From Comamonadaceae bacterium (GTDB lineage Bacteria > Pseudomonadota > Gammaproteobacteria > Burkholderiales > Burkholderiaceae_C): 39,855 nt of DNA. A program made the position numbers and the translations under genes. Shown in pieces: positions 15,146 through 24,806 of the stretch (the stretch's first letter is position 1; every line of letters starts with the position of its first letter). The notes under the pieces were generated by a model. That model did no database searches. It was given only the letters and a program-made list of their open reading frames with translations, and had not been told where the DNA came from. The stretch lies in the NCBI GenBank assembly GCA_947372745.1, contig CANBUY010000020.1, positions 1-39,855 on the forward strand, read 5' to 3'.

Positions 15146-17854
15146 TTAACCAAATACCGCCTGCCACAGAGCCAACACGGCCTCGCGCTCGGTCTGCAAG
15201 GCGGGCAGGCGCACCGTAGTAGGCTCTTCGTTAAGACGCGCCCGGTGTTGCACGCGGCGCAGTTCGCGGTACGCGTTGCTGGCGGCATGGCCCAGGCCGG
15301 GCGCGAGCAGGCCTAAGACTTCGGCACGCTCCAGCAAGGCAATATTTCCTGTGTTGTCGATCAACTCGGGGTGTGAAAAAGCTTGCGACAGCACTAGATA
15401 TTGCATGACAAATTCCACATCAATCATGCCGCCAGGGCTGTGTTTGACATCAAATAAATCAGCTTTAGGTGGGTGTGCCAAGCGCACTCTTTGGCGCATG
15501 GCCGCAATTTCAGTCTTGAGGTCTGGCGCCAGTCGTGGCGCAGCTATCACGGCTTTTCTGACACCATCAAAGCGCTGGCGCAGGGCGTCATCGCCCAGCA
15601 CAAAGCGAGCGCGCGTCATGGCTTGGTGCTCCCAGGTCCAAGCGGCGTTAGAGCCGCGCTGTTGCTGGTAGTTGGCGTAGGCGTCAAAACTGGTCACCAG
15701 CAAGCCTGCGTTTCCATTGGGGCGCAGAGCGGTATCAATTTCATACAAATCGCCTTCGCCGGTTTTAACGGTCAGCCAATTGATGAGTTTGCGCACCAGG
15801 CTGGCGTAGACCTCGCTGGCACGTTCATCTTCGTCGTCATAAACAAACACAATGTCGAGGTCGCTGCCGTAGCCCAATTCTTTGCCGCCCAGCTTGCCGT
15901 AAGCAATGATGGCCAACTGAGGCGTCTCGCGGTGCTTGTTTTTGAGTCGACTCCAGCACCACTGGGTCGTGACGCGCAGCACGGCATCGGCCAGCGAACT
16001 CAGGTCGTCAGCTACTTGCTCCACGGTGATGCGGCCTTCGATGTCACGGGCCAAGGTGCGGAATACTTCGGCGTGGTGGGCACGGCGCAGCAAGTTTAAA
16101 AGTACTTCATCGTCGTCTTCCCCGGTGCCTGCCAGCGCCGCGCGACGGTGGTGGAGCTCAAGCTCAAAATCGGCGGCGATAAAGCGTTCGTCGAGCATGT
16201 CGGCACTGGCCAACTCGTCAATCACACCCGGGTGCAGTTGCAGGTAGCGCGCCGGCCAGCGGGCAGCCCCCAGAAGTCGCAGCAAGCGCTCGTGCACATT
16301 GGGGCGCTCCAACAACATGGCCAAGTAGCTTTCACGGCGCAGCAGGGGCTCAATCCAGTCGGCGAGGCGCACGGCGGCGACCTCACTCACTTTGCCTTCT
16401 TTAAGCCACTGGGCGGTGCGGGCAATCAGCCGCAAGAGACGAGCGCGCGACTCTTCTCGCAGGGACTGCACGCGCGGGTGCTCACGCCAAGCGGCCACGC
16501 GGGCTTGAAATTGTGATGGCAACTGGGTCAGTAATTCATCAAAATCAGGGGCGACAGGGGCCGATTTGCTGTTGCCGTTGCCGTTGCAACCCTTGCACTC
16601 TTTGTCAGCACCGCCGCCCAGCAGGGCATCAAACTCTTGCGCCACCAGTTCGCGGTGGGCATCGAGCTGGTGCAGCAGTTCGGGCGAGGTGGCAAAGCCC
16701 ATGGTGCGGGCAATCCAGTCCAGATCATGGTCTTGGGTGGGCAGCACATGGGTTTGTTGGTCGTCCAGATACTGAATGCGGTGCTCGACCCGGCGCAAAA
16801 AATCATAGGCTTGGGCCAGCGCCTGCGCGGTGGCTGCCGGCATGAGCCCGGCTTTGACAAGGCGCAGCAATGCGCTGAGCGTGGGGCGGGTTCTGAGCTC
16901 GGGGAACTGCCCACCACGCACCACTTGCAGCAGTTGCACGGTAAATTCAATTTCACGAATGCCGCCGCGTGAGAGTTTGACGTCGTTGGCCCGCTCTGGC
17001 CGCCCGGCGCTGCGTTTACCCGCATGGTCGCGGATTTGGCGGTGCAATATGCGCAGCGCATCAAAGACGTTGTAATCCAGGTAGCGCCGAAAGACAAAAG
17101 GCAACACGACGTTGCGAATGACCAGGGTGGACGTGTCATCCGCGCCCCCAAGGCGCGCCACCACTCGGCTTTTAAGCCAGGCAAAGCGTTCCCACTCGCG
17201 ACCCTGGACATGCAGATACTCTTCCAGCGCCCCCAAAGACACCGCAGGAGGGCCGGAATTGCCATTGGGCCGCAGGGCCAGATCCACCCGAAAGACAAAG
17301 CCGTGCTCGGTCACGTCACCAATCAGGGCATACAGTGCACGGACCGCTTTGGCAAAGTATTCTTGGTTGGCAATGCGGCCACGCCCCACTGCGTCGCCTG
17401 CGGTGTCGCCATCAAAGTCGTAAAGGTAGATCAGGTCAATATCGCTGGAGACGTTGAGCTCCCGGGCGCCGAGCTTACCCATGCCAATAACCCAAAGCTG
17501 GGCGCGTTGACCTTCTGGCGCAGTAGGCATGCCGTGGGTTTGATCCAAAATCTGTTGAACCTGCAGGCAGGCCACATTCAAGGCAAATTCAGCCAGATCG
17601 GTCATGGCCTGGGTAATCTGGCTAAGAGGCGCTTGCGCATCGCAATCCAGACACACCAAGCGCTCCAGCACCAATTGGCGGGTGCAACGCAGCGCGCTAC
17701 CCACATCCAAACCCTGGGCCTGAAGTGCCTGGTAGGCCGCAGCCATCGTGGCGGGGGTAGGCAGCCCCGCTGGCAATAAGGATAATTGGCTTTCGTACCG
17801 ACGCCTTATGCGTTGCGCAAAACGAGAGTGGAATGACAGTTCAGGCGCGGTCAT
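15146..17854 (-). CDS. glnE: Bifunctional glutamine synthetase adenylyltransferase/adenylyl-removing enzyme
   Basis: A 902-aa enzyme that attaches AMP to, and removes it from, glutamine synthetase in response to PII proteins, setting ammonium assimilation. Two nucleotidyltransferase domains are visible: an N-terminal adenylyl-removing domain with SSDIDLIYLYDFD near residue 135, and a C-terminal adenylyltransferase domain with GSDLDIVFVYDDEDE near 661, each followed by a helical PII-uridylyl-removing-like bundle. A hydrophilic linker (near 410-430) contains CKGC and Asn/Gly runs. Start at ATG 17854; a further 14 codons are open upstream but lack a better signal. It is divergent from yhdP, with only 18 bp between the start codons. 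Confidence 0.97.
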   Translation of the reverse strand: MTAPELSFHSRFAQRIRRRYESQLSLLPAGLPTPATMAAAYQALQAQGLDVGSALRCTRQLVLERLVCLDCDAQAPLSQITQAMTDLAEFALNVACLQVQQILDQTHGMPTAPEGQRAQLWVIGMGKLGARELNVSSDIDLIYLYDFDGDTAGDAVGRGRIANQEYFAKAVRALYALIGDVTEHGFVFRVDLALRPNGNSGPPAVSLGALEEYLHVQGREWERFAWLKSRVVARLGGADDTSTLVIRNVVLPFVFRRYLDYNVFDALRILHRQIRDHAGKRSAGRPERANDVKLSRGGIREIEFTVQLLQVVRGGQFPELRTRPTLSALLRLVKAGLMPAATAQALAQAYDFLRRVEHRIQYLDDQQTHVLPTQDHDLDWIARTMGFATSPELLHQLDAHRELVAQEFDALLGGGADKECKGCNGNGNSKSAPVAPDFDELLTQLPSQFQARVAAWREHPRVQSLREESRARLLRLIARTAQWLKEGKVSEVAAVRLADWIEPLLRRESYLAMLLERPNVHERLLRLLGAARWPARYLQLHPGVIDELASADMLDERFIAADFELELHHRRAALAGTGEDDDEVLLNLLRRAHHAEVFRTLARDIEGRITVEQVADDLSSLADAVLRVTTQWCWSRLKNKHRETPQLAIIAYGKLGGKELGYGSDLDIVFVYDDEDERASEVYASLVRKLINWLTVKTGEGDLYEIDTALRPNGNAGLLVTSFDAYANYQQQRGSNAAWTWEHQAMTRARFVLGDDALRQRFDGVRKAVIAAPRLAPDLKTEIAAMRQRVRLAHPPKADLFDVKHSPGGMIDVEFVMQYLVLSQAFSHPELIDNTGNIALLERAEVLGLLAPGLGHAASNAYRELRRVQHRARLNEEPTTVRLPALQTEREAVLALWQAVFG

Positions 17855-17872
17855 AATTCTTGTCGTATCTCC
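17855..17872. promoter_or_regulatory. 18-bp divergent gap between glnE and yhdP
   Basis: The start codons of two divergent genes are separated by only 18 bp. The promoter of each must therefore lie inside the other's coding sequence, or transcription must start very close to the start codon. No -35/-10 pair could be fixed by eye. Confidence 0.4.
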
Positions 17873-20800
17873 ATGTTCCCAATGATTGACTTGCAAGCCA
17901 CCCCTTCCTCACTGCTAAAAACAATATCGACCCTAGCCCGATGGGGCTTAGGCTTATTGCTGGCGGCGTGGGTGGTGTTTTTTGCGGTTTGGGGTGCTTT
18001 GCATTGGATTATTGTGCCTCGAATTAGCGAGTTTCGCCCAATGCTCGAATCCAGGGCCTCCGCACTGCTGGGCGTCCCCGTGCACATCAAGGCGATTACC
18101 GCCTACTCAACGGGCATGATCCCTTCGTTTGAACTCACGGAGGTTCAACTTTTTGATGCCCAAGGGCGGGCTGCCTTGCGCTTGCCACGCGTCTTGGCGT
18201 CCCTTTCACCCCAGTCTATTGCACACCTCGGTTTTGAGCAGCTTTACGTTGACCAGCCAGAACTTGATATTCGGCGCGGCGTGGATGGAAAGATTTTGGT
18301 GGCAGGGCTTGATTTTGGAAAAAACGATGGCACCGGGGGCGGGGCTGCCGACTGGTTTTTTTCACAATCAGAATTCGTCATCAACAACGGCCGACTGCAT
18401 TGGACGGACGAGCTCAGAAATGCGCCGGCGCTGACACTCACCCAAGTGGGACTGGTGGTGCGCCATAAAGGGCGTCACCATGACCTGCGGCTGGATGCCA
18501 CGCCCCCTGCGGCCTGGGGTGAGCCTTTTTCACTGAAGGGGAAACTGTTGCAACCCTTGTTGACACGCCACGACGGTTATTGGCCGGAGTGGCAAGGCCA
18601 GTTGTACGGTCAATTTAGCCATATTGATCTGTCTGAACTGCGCCGCTATGCCGATATTGGCGTTGATTTGCATCAGGGCAAAGGTGGCTTGACGGCTTGG
18701 ATTGATGTCAATAAGGGCGCTGTGCAGGGGGCTGTGGCCGATGTGGCCCTAGACCAGGTCAAGGTCACTTTGGGGGCGGGTTTGGAGGCCCTGGATTTAA
18801 AGTCGGTCCGAGGGCGCATGGGGGGCAAATCGCTCTCGGGCGGTTTTGAGTTTTCTACTGAGGGCCTCGCCTTTGACACCCAGGATGGCTTGCATTGGCC
18901 AGGCGGCAACGTGCAATTGAAGTACCAGGGTGCTGACGGAAAAGTGGCGGCTAGGGGTGAGCTAAAAGCCGACAAACTGGATCTTGGCGCCTTGGCGCTC
19001 ATTGCCCACCGACTACCTCTTGAGCCCACCACCCGCACCGCATTGGCCGCCTATGCGCCAAAAGGCTTGGTAGATCAAATTCAGGCCAGTTGGCAAGGCC
19101 CTTTAAACGCCCCTTCGCACTACGACATCAAGGGGGGCGTCTCTGCACTAGAGTTGGCGGCCGTGGCCAGCTCCCCCGGTCTCAAGGGGGCACAGATTGA
19201 GTTCAACTTCAACCAAGCTGCCGGCAAAGCCAACCTGCAGGTTCGCAACGGCGCCTTGCTTTTGCCTGGTATTTTTGACGACCCCTTGATTCAGCTGACG
19301 CAGTTATCAGCCGATGCTCAATGGCAAATCAAGGGCGAGCACCTGGCGGTTCAGCTGCCCAACCTCAAATTCAGCAATGCCGATGCTCAGGGCGAAGCGC
19401 AGCTCAAATGGGAAACACGAGACCCGCTCAAATCAGCCGATGGCCACCGATTTCCTGGCCTGCTGGATTTGCAAGGCACGCTGAGCCGTGCCGATGGCAC
19501 GCGGGTCCACCGCTATCTCCCCAAGGTGATTGATCTGGCTGCCCGGGACTATGTGCGCGATGCTATTCAGGCAGGCACGGCGAGTGGCGTGAAATTCAAG
19601 GTCAAAGGTGACCTGGCCAAGTTGCCATTTGAGGACGCCAAAGTAGGCGAGTTCAAAATCTCGGCCGATGTCAAAAATGCGACTTACGCCTTTGTGCCAC
19701 GCAGCATTCAGCGGCCCAACGAGCTGCCTTGGCCGGTCTTGACACAACTTAACGGCGAGTTGGTCATTGACCGCCTGCAACTCCAAATTAAAGGAGCGCG
19801 GGCGCGTTTGGGCTCTGCCACAGGGCCACAAGTCAACAAGATTGACGCCCTGATCCCGCAGTTGAACAAGACCACGGTGGCGGTGAATGCCGAGGCGCGC
19901 GGTAGCTTGGGTGAGATGCTCGGATTGGTCAACAACTCACCCTTGAAGCTGATGATCGGGCAGGCCCTTGCCAAATCGGTGGCCAACGGCAGTGCAGACC
20001 TCAAACTAAAACTGAGCCTGCCTATTGCCAACATAGACAAGTCAACCGTTCAAGGCAGTGTGACCCTGAACAACAACGATCTTCAAATCACACCAGAGGC
20101 CCCCAAAATGGCCCGCGCGCGTGGCGTGGTCAATTTTTCAGAACAGGGGTTTTCTATTTTGGGTGCCCAGGCGCGGATGTTGGGCGGTGACATGCGGCTT
20201 GAGGGCGGCAGCGTGATACCACCGCCCAATACCCCGTCCGCCAACGGCACTGCCGGGCCGAGCATTGTTTTGCGGGCCAACGGCACTGCCACCGCCGAGG
20301 GCCTGCGCCAGGCGCAAGAACTGGGGTTTGTCGCTCGTCTGGCACAGCGCGCCAGTGGCACTACGGCTTATAACGCGGTGCTGGGTTTTCGACGGGGCGA
20401 GCCCGAATTATTGGTGACCAGTAACCTGCAAGGCTTGGCCCTGGGCTTGCCAGAACCCCTTAACAAAAGCGCAGAGCAGCTCTTGCCGTTCAAACTGGAA
20501 ACAGCCCTGCTGCGAGAGGCGGTGGCCCCTGTTGGGGGAGGTGTGGCTCGGCTAAGGGATCAACTGTCACTGGATATCGGTCGTTTGGCCTCGGTGACTT
20601 ACATCCGCGACATTTCAGGCACTGAACCCCGCGTGCTGCGCGGCAGCATCGGGGTCGGCTTACAGGGGCAAGAATCGGCGCCCATGCCTGACGCCGGGGT
20701 GCTCGCCAACCTTAATTTAAATGGCTTTGACCTTGACGCCTGGGACGACGTGCTGTCGCAGGCGGCCGGAACGACCTTGACCGAGGTCGCTACGGCTGCC

Positions 20801-21985
20801 TCGTTGCGCCCGACTGCGACAAGCGCGGGTCGCACGACCCTGAGCTATCTACCGACCAGCCTGGCGATTCGCGCGCAGGCGCTCACTTTGGGGGGACGAA
20901 CGCTTCATAACGTGGTGGTTGGAGGCGCCAGAGAGGGCCTGCAGTGGCGCGCCAACCTGGATGCGCGTGAGCTCAACGGTTACCTTGAATACCGCCAATC
21001 CACCGGCTCAACGCCCGGACGGGTTTTTGCCCGCTTGGCCCGGTTAACCCTCGCCCCCGGCGCCGCCAACGATGTGGAGGCGCTACTCAGCGCGCAACCC
21101 GCCAGCATTCCCGCCCTGGACATCGTGGTCGATGACTTTGAGTTACGCGGCAAACGCCTGGGACGGGTAGAGATTGAAGCCATCAATCGGGGCGCCGTGT
21201 CAACGGCCTTCGAGCCTGGCTCGCGGGAGTGGCGCTTGAATAAATTCAACATTAGCAACCCCGAAGCCACTTTTTTAGCCAGTGGCAATTGGGCCAGTTT
21301 GTCAGCCCAGGCGGCAAATTCAGGACAAACCTCACAACGGCCACCCGCATCGCGGCGCACCGTGATGAATTTCAAATTGGATATTGCGGACAGCGGGGGC
21401 TTGCTGACTCGCTTGGGCATGAAGGATGTGGTTAGAAAAGGACGCGGCAAGATGGAGGGACAGGTAGCCTGGATGGGCTCACCTTTGACCCTGGATTACC
21501 CTTCGATGACCGGCGCTTTTAACGTGAATATTGAGTCTGGGCAGTTTTTGAAGGCGGATCCGGGCATTGCCAAGTTGCTGGGTGTTTTGAGCTTGCAAGC
21601 CTTGCCGCGCCGACTGACGCTGGACTTCAGGGATGTGTTCAGTGAAGGTTTTGCTTTTGACTTTTTTCGGGGTGACATCACTATTGAACAAGGTATTGCC
21701 AAAACCAAGAATCTGCAAATGAAAGGTGTCAATGCGGTGGTCTTGATGGAGGGAAGTACCCACATCGCCCAGGAAACCCAGGATCTCAAGGTGGTTGTAG
21801 TACCCGAAATCAATGCAGGCACCGCCTCATTAATTGCTTCTGTGGTGAACCCTGCCTTGGGCTTGGGCAGCTTTTTAGCCCAGCTTTTTTTACGCCGCCC
21901 CCTGATGGAAGCCGCTACCCAGGAGTTTCACATCGACGGGGGCTGGGCTGACCCCAAAGTAAGCAAGGTTCTGCGCACGCCATGA
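17873..21985 (+). CDS. yhdP: YhdP family AsmA-like inner-membrane protein (phospholipid transport)
   Basis: A 1370-aa protein of the YhdP family (DUF3971/AsmA-like C-terminal region). One N-terminal membrane helix (about residues 22-44) is followed by a very long periplasmic region rich in beta strands, which in this family forms a hydrophobic groove bridging the inner and outer membranes. In Escherichia coli YhdP, TamB and YdbH carry phospholipid to the outer membrane. The C-terminal part (DVVRKGRGKMEGQVAW, then SGQFLKADPGIAKLLGVLSL) is typical. ATG 17873 gives a longer basic-neutral leader; ATG 17882 is possible. Its stop overlaps the next kinase gene by 4 nt (ATGA), so the three genes to 24653 may be one operon. 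Confidence 0.93.
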   Translation: MFPMIDLQATPSSLLKTISTLARWGLGLLLAAWVVFFAVWGALHWIIVPRISEFRPMLESRASALLGVPVHIKAITAYSTGMIPSFELTEVQLFDAQGRAALRLPRVLASLSPQSIAHLGFEQLYVDQPELDIRRGVDGKILVAGLDFGKNDGTGGGAADWFFSQSEFVINNGRLHWTDELRNAPALTLTQVGLVVRHKGRHHDLRLDATPPAAWGEPFSLKGKLLQPLLTRHDGYWPEWQGQLYGQFSHIDLSELRRYADIGVDLHQGKGGLTAWIDVNKGAVQGAVADVALDQVKVTLGAGLEALDLKSVRGRMGGKSLSGGFEFSTEGLAFDTQDGLHWPGGNVQLKYQGADGKVAARGELKADKLDLGALALIAHRLPLEPTTRTALAAYAPKGLVDQIQASWQGPLNAPSHYDIKGGVSALELAAVASSPGLKGAQIEFNFNQAAGKANLQVRNGALLLPGIFDDPLIQLTQLSADAQWQIKGEHLAVQLPNLKFSNADAQGEAQLKWETRDPLKSADGHRFPGLLDLQGTLSRADGTRVHRYLPKVIDLAARDYVRDAIQAGTASGVKFKVKGDLAKLPFEDAKVGEFKISADVKNATYAFVPRSIQRPNELPWPVLTQLNGELVIDRLQLQIKGARARLGSATGPQVNKIDALIPQLNKTTVAVNAEARGSLGEMLGLVNNSPLKLMIGQALAKSVANGSADLKLKLSLPIANIDKSTVQGSVTLNNNDLQITPEAPKMARARGVVNFSEQGFSILGAQARMLGGDMRLEGGSVIPPPNTPSANGTAGPSIVLRANGTATAEGLRQAQELGFVARLAQRASGTTAYNAVLGFRRGEPELLVTSNLQGLALGLPEPLNKSAEQLLPFKLETALLREAVAPVGGGVARLRDQLSLDIGRLASVTYIRDISGTEPRVLRGSIGVGLQGQESAPMPDAGVLANLNLNGFDLDAWDDVLSQAAGTTLTEVATAASLRPTATSAGRTTLSYLPTSLAIRAQALTLGGRTLHNVVVGGAREGLQWRANLDARELNGYLEYRQSTGSTPGRVFARLARLTLAPGAANDVEALLSAQPASIPALDIVVDDFELRGKRLGRVEIEAINRGAVSTAFEPGSREWRLNKFNISNPEATFLASGNWASLSAQAANSGQTSQRPPASRRTVMNFKLDIADSGGLLTRLGMKDVVRKGRGKMEGQVAWMGSPLTLDYPSMTGAFNVNIESGQFLKADPGIAKLLGVLSLQALPRRLTLDFRDVFSEGFAFDFFRGDITIEQGIAKTKNLQMKGVNAVVLMEGSTHIAQETQDLKVVVVPEINAGTASLIASVVNPALGLGSFLAQLFLRRPLMEAATQEFHIDGGWADPKVSKVLRTP

Positions 21986-24009
21986 AGTTGAGACCCCACT
22001 GGAGCCTCCCGCGCGTGCCCTACCCGGTCAGCATTAGGCGCTGGAGCCTGTGGGGGGTCTTGGTGCTGTTGGTGGTCTCCATGCTGGCACTGCTTGTCTG
22101 GCTGGCAGGCACCTATGAGGCGGCCCAGGTTCAGAGCCGCGTCGAACGTGATGCCGCCGATGCGGTGATTGACATACGGGCCGCATTGATGCGCAACGTC
22201 CAAAGCCTTCAGGCCTTGCAATACAGTGAACCCACGCCCAAATCCTGGGCGGTCGATGCCGAAGGATTTCTGCGTGAGCACAGGGAATTGGTTCGCGTGG
22301 AATGGCGAAATCAGGACCTGCGGATACTGGCCTTTGCCGACACCCCTTTTCGCCCCCCGGTATTTGACCGGATGGGTCGCAGCAATATGCAGTCAGAAGT
22401 GAGCGTCGCCTGTGCCACCGCCTTGAAATTTAGCGGGCCGGCCTACACAAGTACTTACTTCCTCCCTTTTGCCGATGGCTTGGGTGCAGAGATGATGGAG
22501 CTTTGCTTGCCCTTGCAATCTGGGGGTAAACCGGCGGGCTTTTTGGTTGCCACCTACTCTTTGCAGGAAGTTCTGGAGGGGCTATTAGGGCGCCAACTGA
22601 CGAGCAACTACGAGATTTCGTTTGCCGAGGGCGATGGCACTCGCCTGGCGCTGCGCGGGTCGTCACGGCGTGGTAGCCGCATTTTTACGGCGCAGCAACT
22701 GATGGACTTACCGGGCGCCGCCTTGGTTTTGCGCATGGACAGTTGGCGTGGTACGCCTGATTTGTTTCCCAACGTTCTCACCGCCTTGGTCACGGCCATC
22801 TCGATTGCACTGGTCTCGGTGTTGGTACTCCTGGGCAAGGATATCCGGCGGCGTATCAAGGCCGAGCATGAGTTGGCCGAGGCGCTGGCCTTTAGAAAGG
22901 CCATGGAAGACTCCTTGGTGACCGGCTTGCGGGCGCGGGATTTGAACGGGCTGATCACTTATGTGAACCCCGCCTTTTGTAAAATGGTGGGGTACTCGAC
23001 TCAGGAGTTGCTGGGACACAGTCTGCCGGCGCCCTACTGGCCCCCCGAATTCATCGACGAATACCAGCAACGCCAAGCCATTATTTTGGCGGGCAACTTA
23101 CCGCCGAGAGAAGGCTTTGAATCCGTCTTCATGCGCAGGGATGGCACGCGCTTTCCGGTGCTCATCATTGAAGCCCCTCTAATCAACGCCCAAGGTACGC
23201 AAACCGGCTGGATGAGTGCCTTCCTGGATATCAGCGAGCAGCGCCGCATTGAAGAGTTATCGCGCACCAGCCAGGAGCGGCTGCAAGCCACCGCCCGCCT
23301 GGCGACCGTGGGTGAAATGGCGTCTTTGCTGAGCCATGAGCTGAACCAGCCCCTGGCCGCCATATCAAGCTACGCCACGGGCGCGATTAACCTTCTCGGC
23401 GATGGTGCCCACGCCCCTTTTGAATTGGGTGCCGATTTGCAATTGGCCATGCACCGTGTGGCCGAGCAGGCGGAGCGCGCGGGGAAAATCATCAAGAGCG
23501 TGCAGGACTTCGTTAGAAGGCGCGACCCCGTGCGCGAATCAGTCGCCCCCAAAGTCTTGTTGGACGCCATCGCCCCTTTGATCAATTTACAGGCGCGAAA
23601 ATCCCAAGTGCGTGTGCAAACAGAAATTGAGACGGGAATAGTTTCTGTATTTTGTGACCGCACCATGATCGAGCAGGTGTTGCTCAACCTGGCGCGCAAC
23701 GCCATGCAGGCGATGGATCAACCCGACATTCAGGAACGGGTATTGACGCTGCGGGTGAGCCGAGTCAAGGGCGAGGGACGAAGCCAATGGATCGAGTTTT
23801 CTGTGGCTGACCTGGGCGCCGGCATTCCACCAGAAGTGCAGCCCCAGCTGTTCAACCCCTTCTTCACCACCAAGGCTGAAGGCATGGGGCTGGGTTTGAG
23901 CCTGTGCCGCACGGTGGTGGAACAACATGGCGGGGCCTTGGTATTTACACCAAATACACCCCAAGGTACCGTCTTTATCTTTACTTTACCCGCCCGAACC
24001 GTGGCATAA
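21982..24009 (+). CDS. PAS-containing membrane sensor histidine kinase
   Basis: A 675-aa kinase. A membrane helix (about 23-43), a periplasmic sensor region (about 45-260, with Cys pairs), a second helix (about 264-283), a PAS domain (about 305-415; YVNPAFCKMVGYS), a short coiled coil, then HisKA with HELNQPLAAI (His452) and an ATPase domain (LLNLARNAMQAM; GMGLGLSLCRTVVEQHGG). The HELNQPLA form is typical of the FixL/DctB/TtrS class. It overlaps yhdP by 4 nt and is followed 11 bp later by a FixJ-type regulator, its evident partner. The signal is unknown; linkage with yhdP hints at an envelope cue, but that is weak inference. Confidence 0.92.
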   Translation: MKLRPHWSLPRVPYPVSIRRWSLWGVLVLLVVSMLALLVWLAGTYEAAQVQSRVERDAADAVIDIRAALMRNVQSLQALQYSEPTPKSWAVDAEGFLREHRELVRVEWRNQDLRILAFADTPFRPPVFDRMGRSNMQSEVSVACATALKFSGPAYTSTYFLPFADGLGAEMMELCLPLQSGGKPAGFLVATYSLQEVLEGLLGRQLTSNYEISFAEGDGTRLALRGSSRRGSRIFTAQQLMDLPGAALVLRMDSWRGTPDLFPNVLTALVTAISIALVSVLVLLGKDIRRRIKAEHELAEALAFRKAMEDSLVTGLRARDLNGLITYVNPAFCKMVGYSTQELLGHSLPAPYWPPEFIDEYQQRQAIILAGNLPPREGFESVFMRRDGTRFPVLIIEAPLINAQGTQTGWMSAFLDISEQRRIEELSRTSQERLQATARLATVGEMASLLSHELNQPLAAISSYATGAINLLGDGAHAPFELGADLQLAMHRVAEQAERAGKIIKSVQDFVRRRDPVRESVAPKVLLDAIAPLINLQARKSQVRVQTEIETGIVSVFCDRTMIEQVLLNLARNAMQAMDQPDIQERVLTLRVSRVKGEGRSQWIEFSVADLGAGIPPEVQPQLFNPFFTTKAEGMGLGLSLCRTVVEQHGGALVFTPNTPQGTVFIFTLPARTVA

Positions 24010-24020
24010 CATCACACTCT

Positions 24021-24653
24021 ATGCAGCCCTTGAATGATTCCCTGGTTTACGTCGTGGACGACGATGCGGGCGTGCGCGAAGCCCTGGCTTGGCTGCTGCG
24101 CTCAAGGCGCCTTTTGAGCGAGGTGTTCGAGAGTGCCGAAGCATTTGAAGCCCGGCTGCACATCGCCAAAGCACAAAGCCAGCCCACTTGCTTGTTACTC
24201 GATGTACGGATGCAGGGCAAAAGCGGTCTGGCCTTGTTTGAAGGCCTGATTGAGCGCGGATTGCATTTGGCCATGCCCGTGATCTTTTTAACCGGCCATG
24301 CAGATGTCACCACCGCGGTCGATGCCGTCAAACGCGGTGCCTTTGATTTTTGTGAAAAACCATTTTCTGACAACGCACTGGTCGACCGCGTGGAACAAGC
24401 CTTGCAGCAGTCAGAAGCCTATTTATTGGCCCGACAAAAAGCGAGTCTTCTCAATGAGCGCAGGGCCGAATTGACCGAGCGCGAACGCGACGTGATGGGC
24501 TTGGTCGTGGAAGGCTTGCCCAACAAACTCATTGCCGATCGTCTGGAGATCAGCGTTCGAACCGTCGAAGTTCACCGGGCGCGTGTGTTCGACAAAATGG
24601 AAGTGAAGTCAGCGGTCGAGTTGGCCAACCTGGTCCGTGATGCGGCCATCTGA
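24021..24653 (+). CDS. Response regulator, FixJ/LuxR (NarL-like HTH) family
   Basis: A 210-aa regulator. The receiver (about 7-125) has the acidic run Asp13-Asp15, phospho-acceptor Asp61, Thr91 and Lys113 with the FixJ-like TGHADVTTAVDAVKRGAFDF segment. A LuxR-type helix-turn-helix follows at about 148-205 (LTERERDVMGLVVEGLPNKL, then ISVRTVEVHRARVFDKM). ATG 24021 is chosen, 11 bp after the kinase stop; an open frame extends upstream to 23904 but lies in kinase coding sequence. The last 45 bp overlap, convergently, the 3' end of a small membrane-protein gene. Confidence 0.92.
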   Translation: MQPLNDSLVYVVDDDAGVREALAWLLRSRRLLSEVFESAEAFEARLHIAKAQSQPTCLLLDVRMQGKSGLALFEGLIERGLHLAMPVIFLTGHADVTTAVDAVKRGAFDFCEKPFSDNALVDRVEQALQQSEAYLLARQKASLLNERRAELTERERDVMGLVVEGLPNKLIADRLEISVRTVEVHRARVFDKMEVKSAVELANLVRDAAI

Positions 24654-24806
24654 CGCCGCAGGCGCCTTCTCGGGTGATTGCTCTGGCTCATCAGGGACTT
24701 GGGTGGGCTTCAGTTCGCCTTTGTCGCGCCCCGAGAACATCGTCCACCACACGATCAGCAGCAGCAGCAGCAAAGCCCCCAAAGCCTCAAGTAAGAGCAA
24801 ACTCAT
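24609..24806 (-). CDS. Small single-pass membrane protein, function unknown
   Basis: A 65-aa protein: an N-terminal hydrophobic helix (residues 2-23, MSLLLLEALGALLLLLLIVW) followed by WTMFSGRDKGEL and a hydrophilic Pro/Glu/Ser-rich tail. Support for it being real: an AGGAG Shine-Dalgarno at 24814-24818, 7 nt from the ATG; a coherent membrane-protein pattern; and the lack of any other gene in this gap. Its ATG (24806-24804) shares two bases with the mltA ATG on the other strand (both lie within CATG), and its 3' end overlaps the preceding regulator by 45 bp. I recall similar small proteins with a WWTMFSG motif in related bacteria, but this is not verified. Confidence 0.65.
   Translation of the reverse strand: MSLLLLEALGALLLLLLIVWWTMFSGRDKGELKPTQVPDEPEQSPEKAPAASDGRITDQVGQLDR

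Noticed and set aside
24637..24804. Longer N-terminus for MltA
   Set aside because: The lipoprotein signal peptide begins at ATG 24805; the upstream reading is the complement of the small membrane-protein gene.
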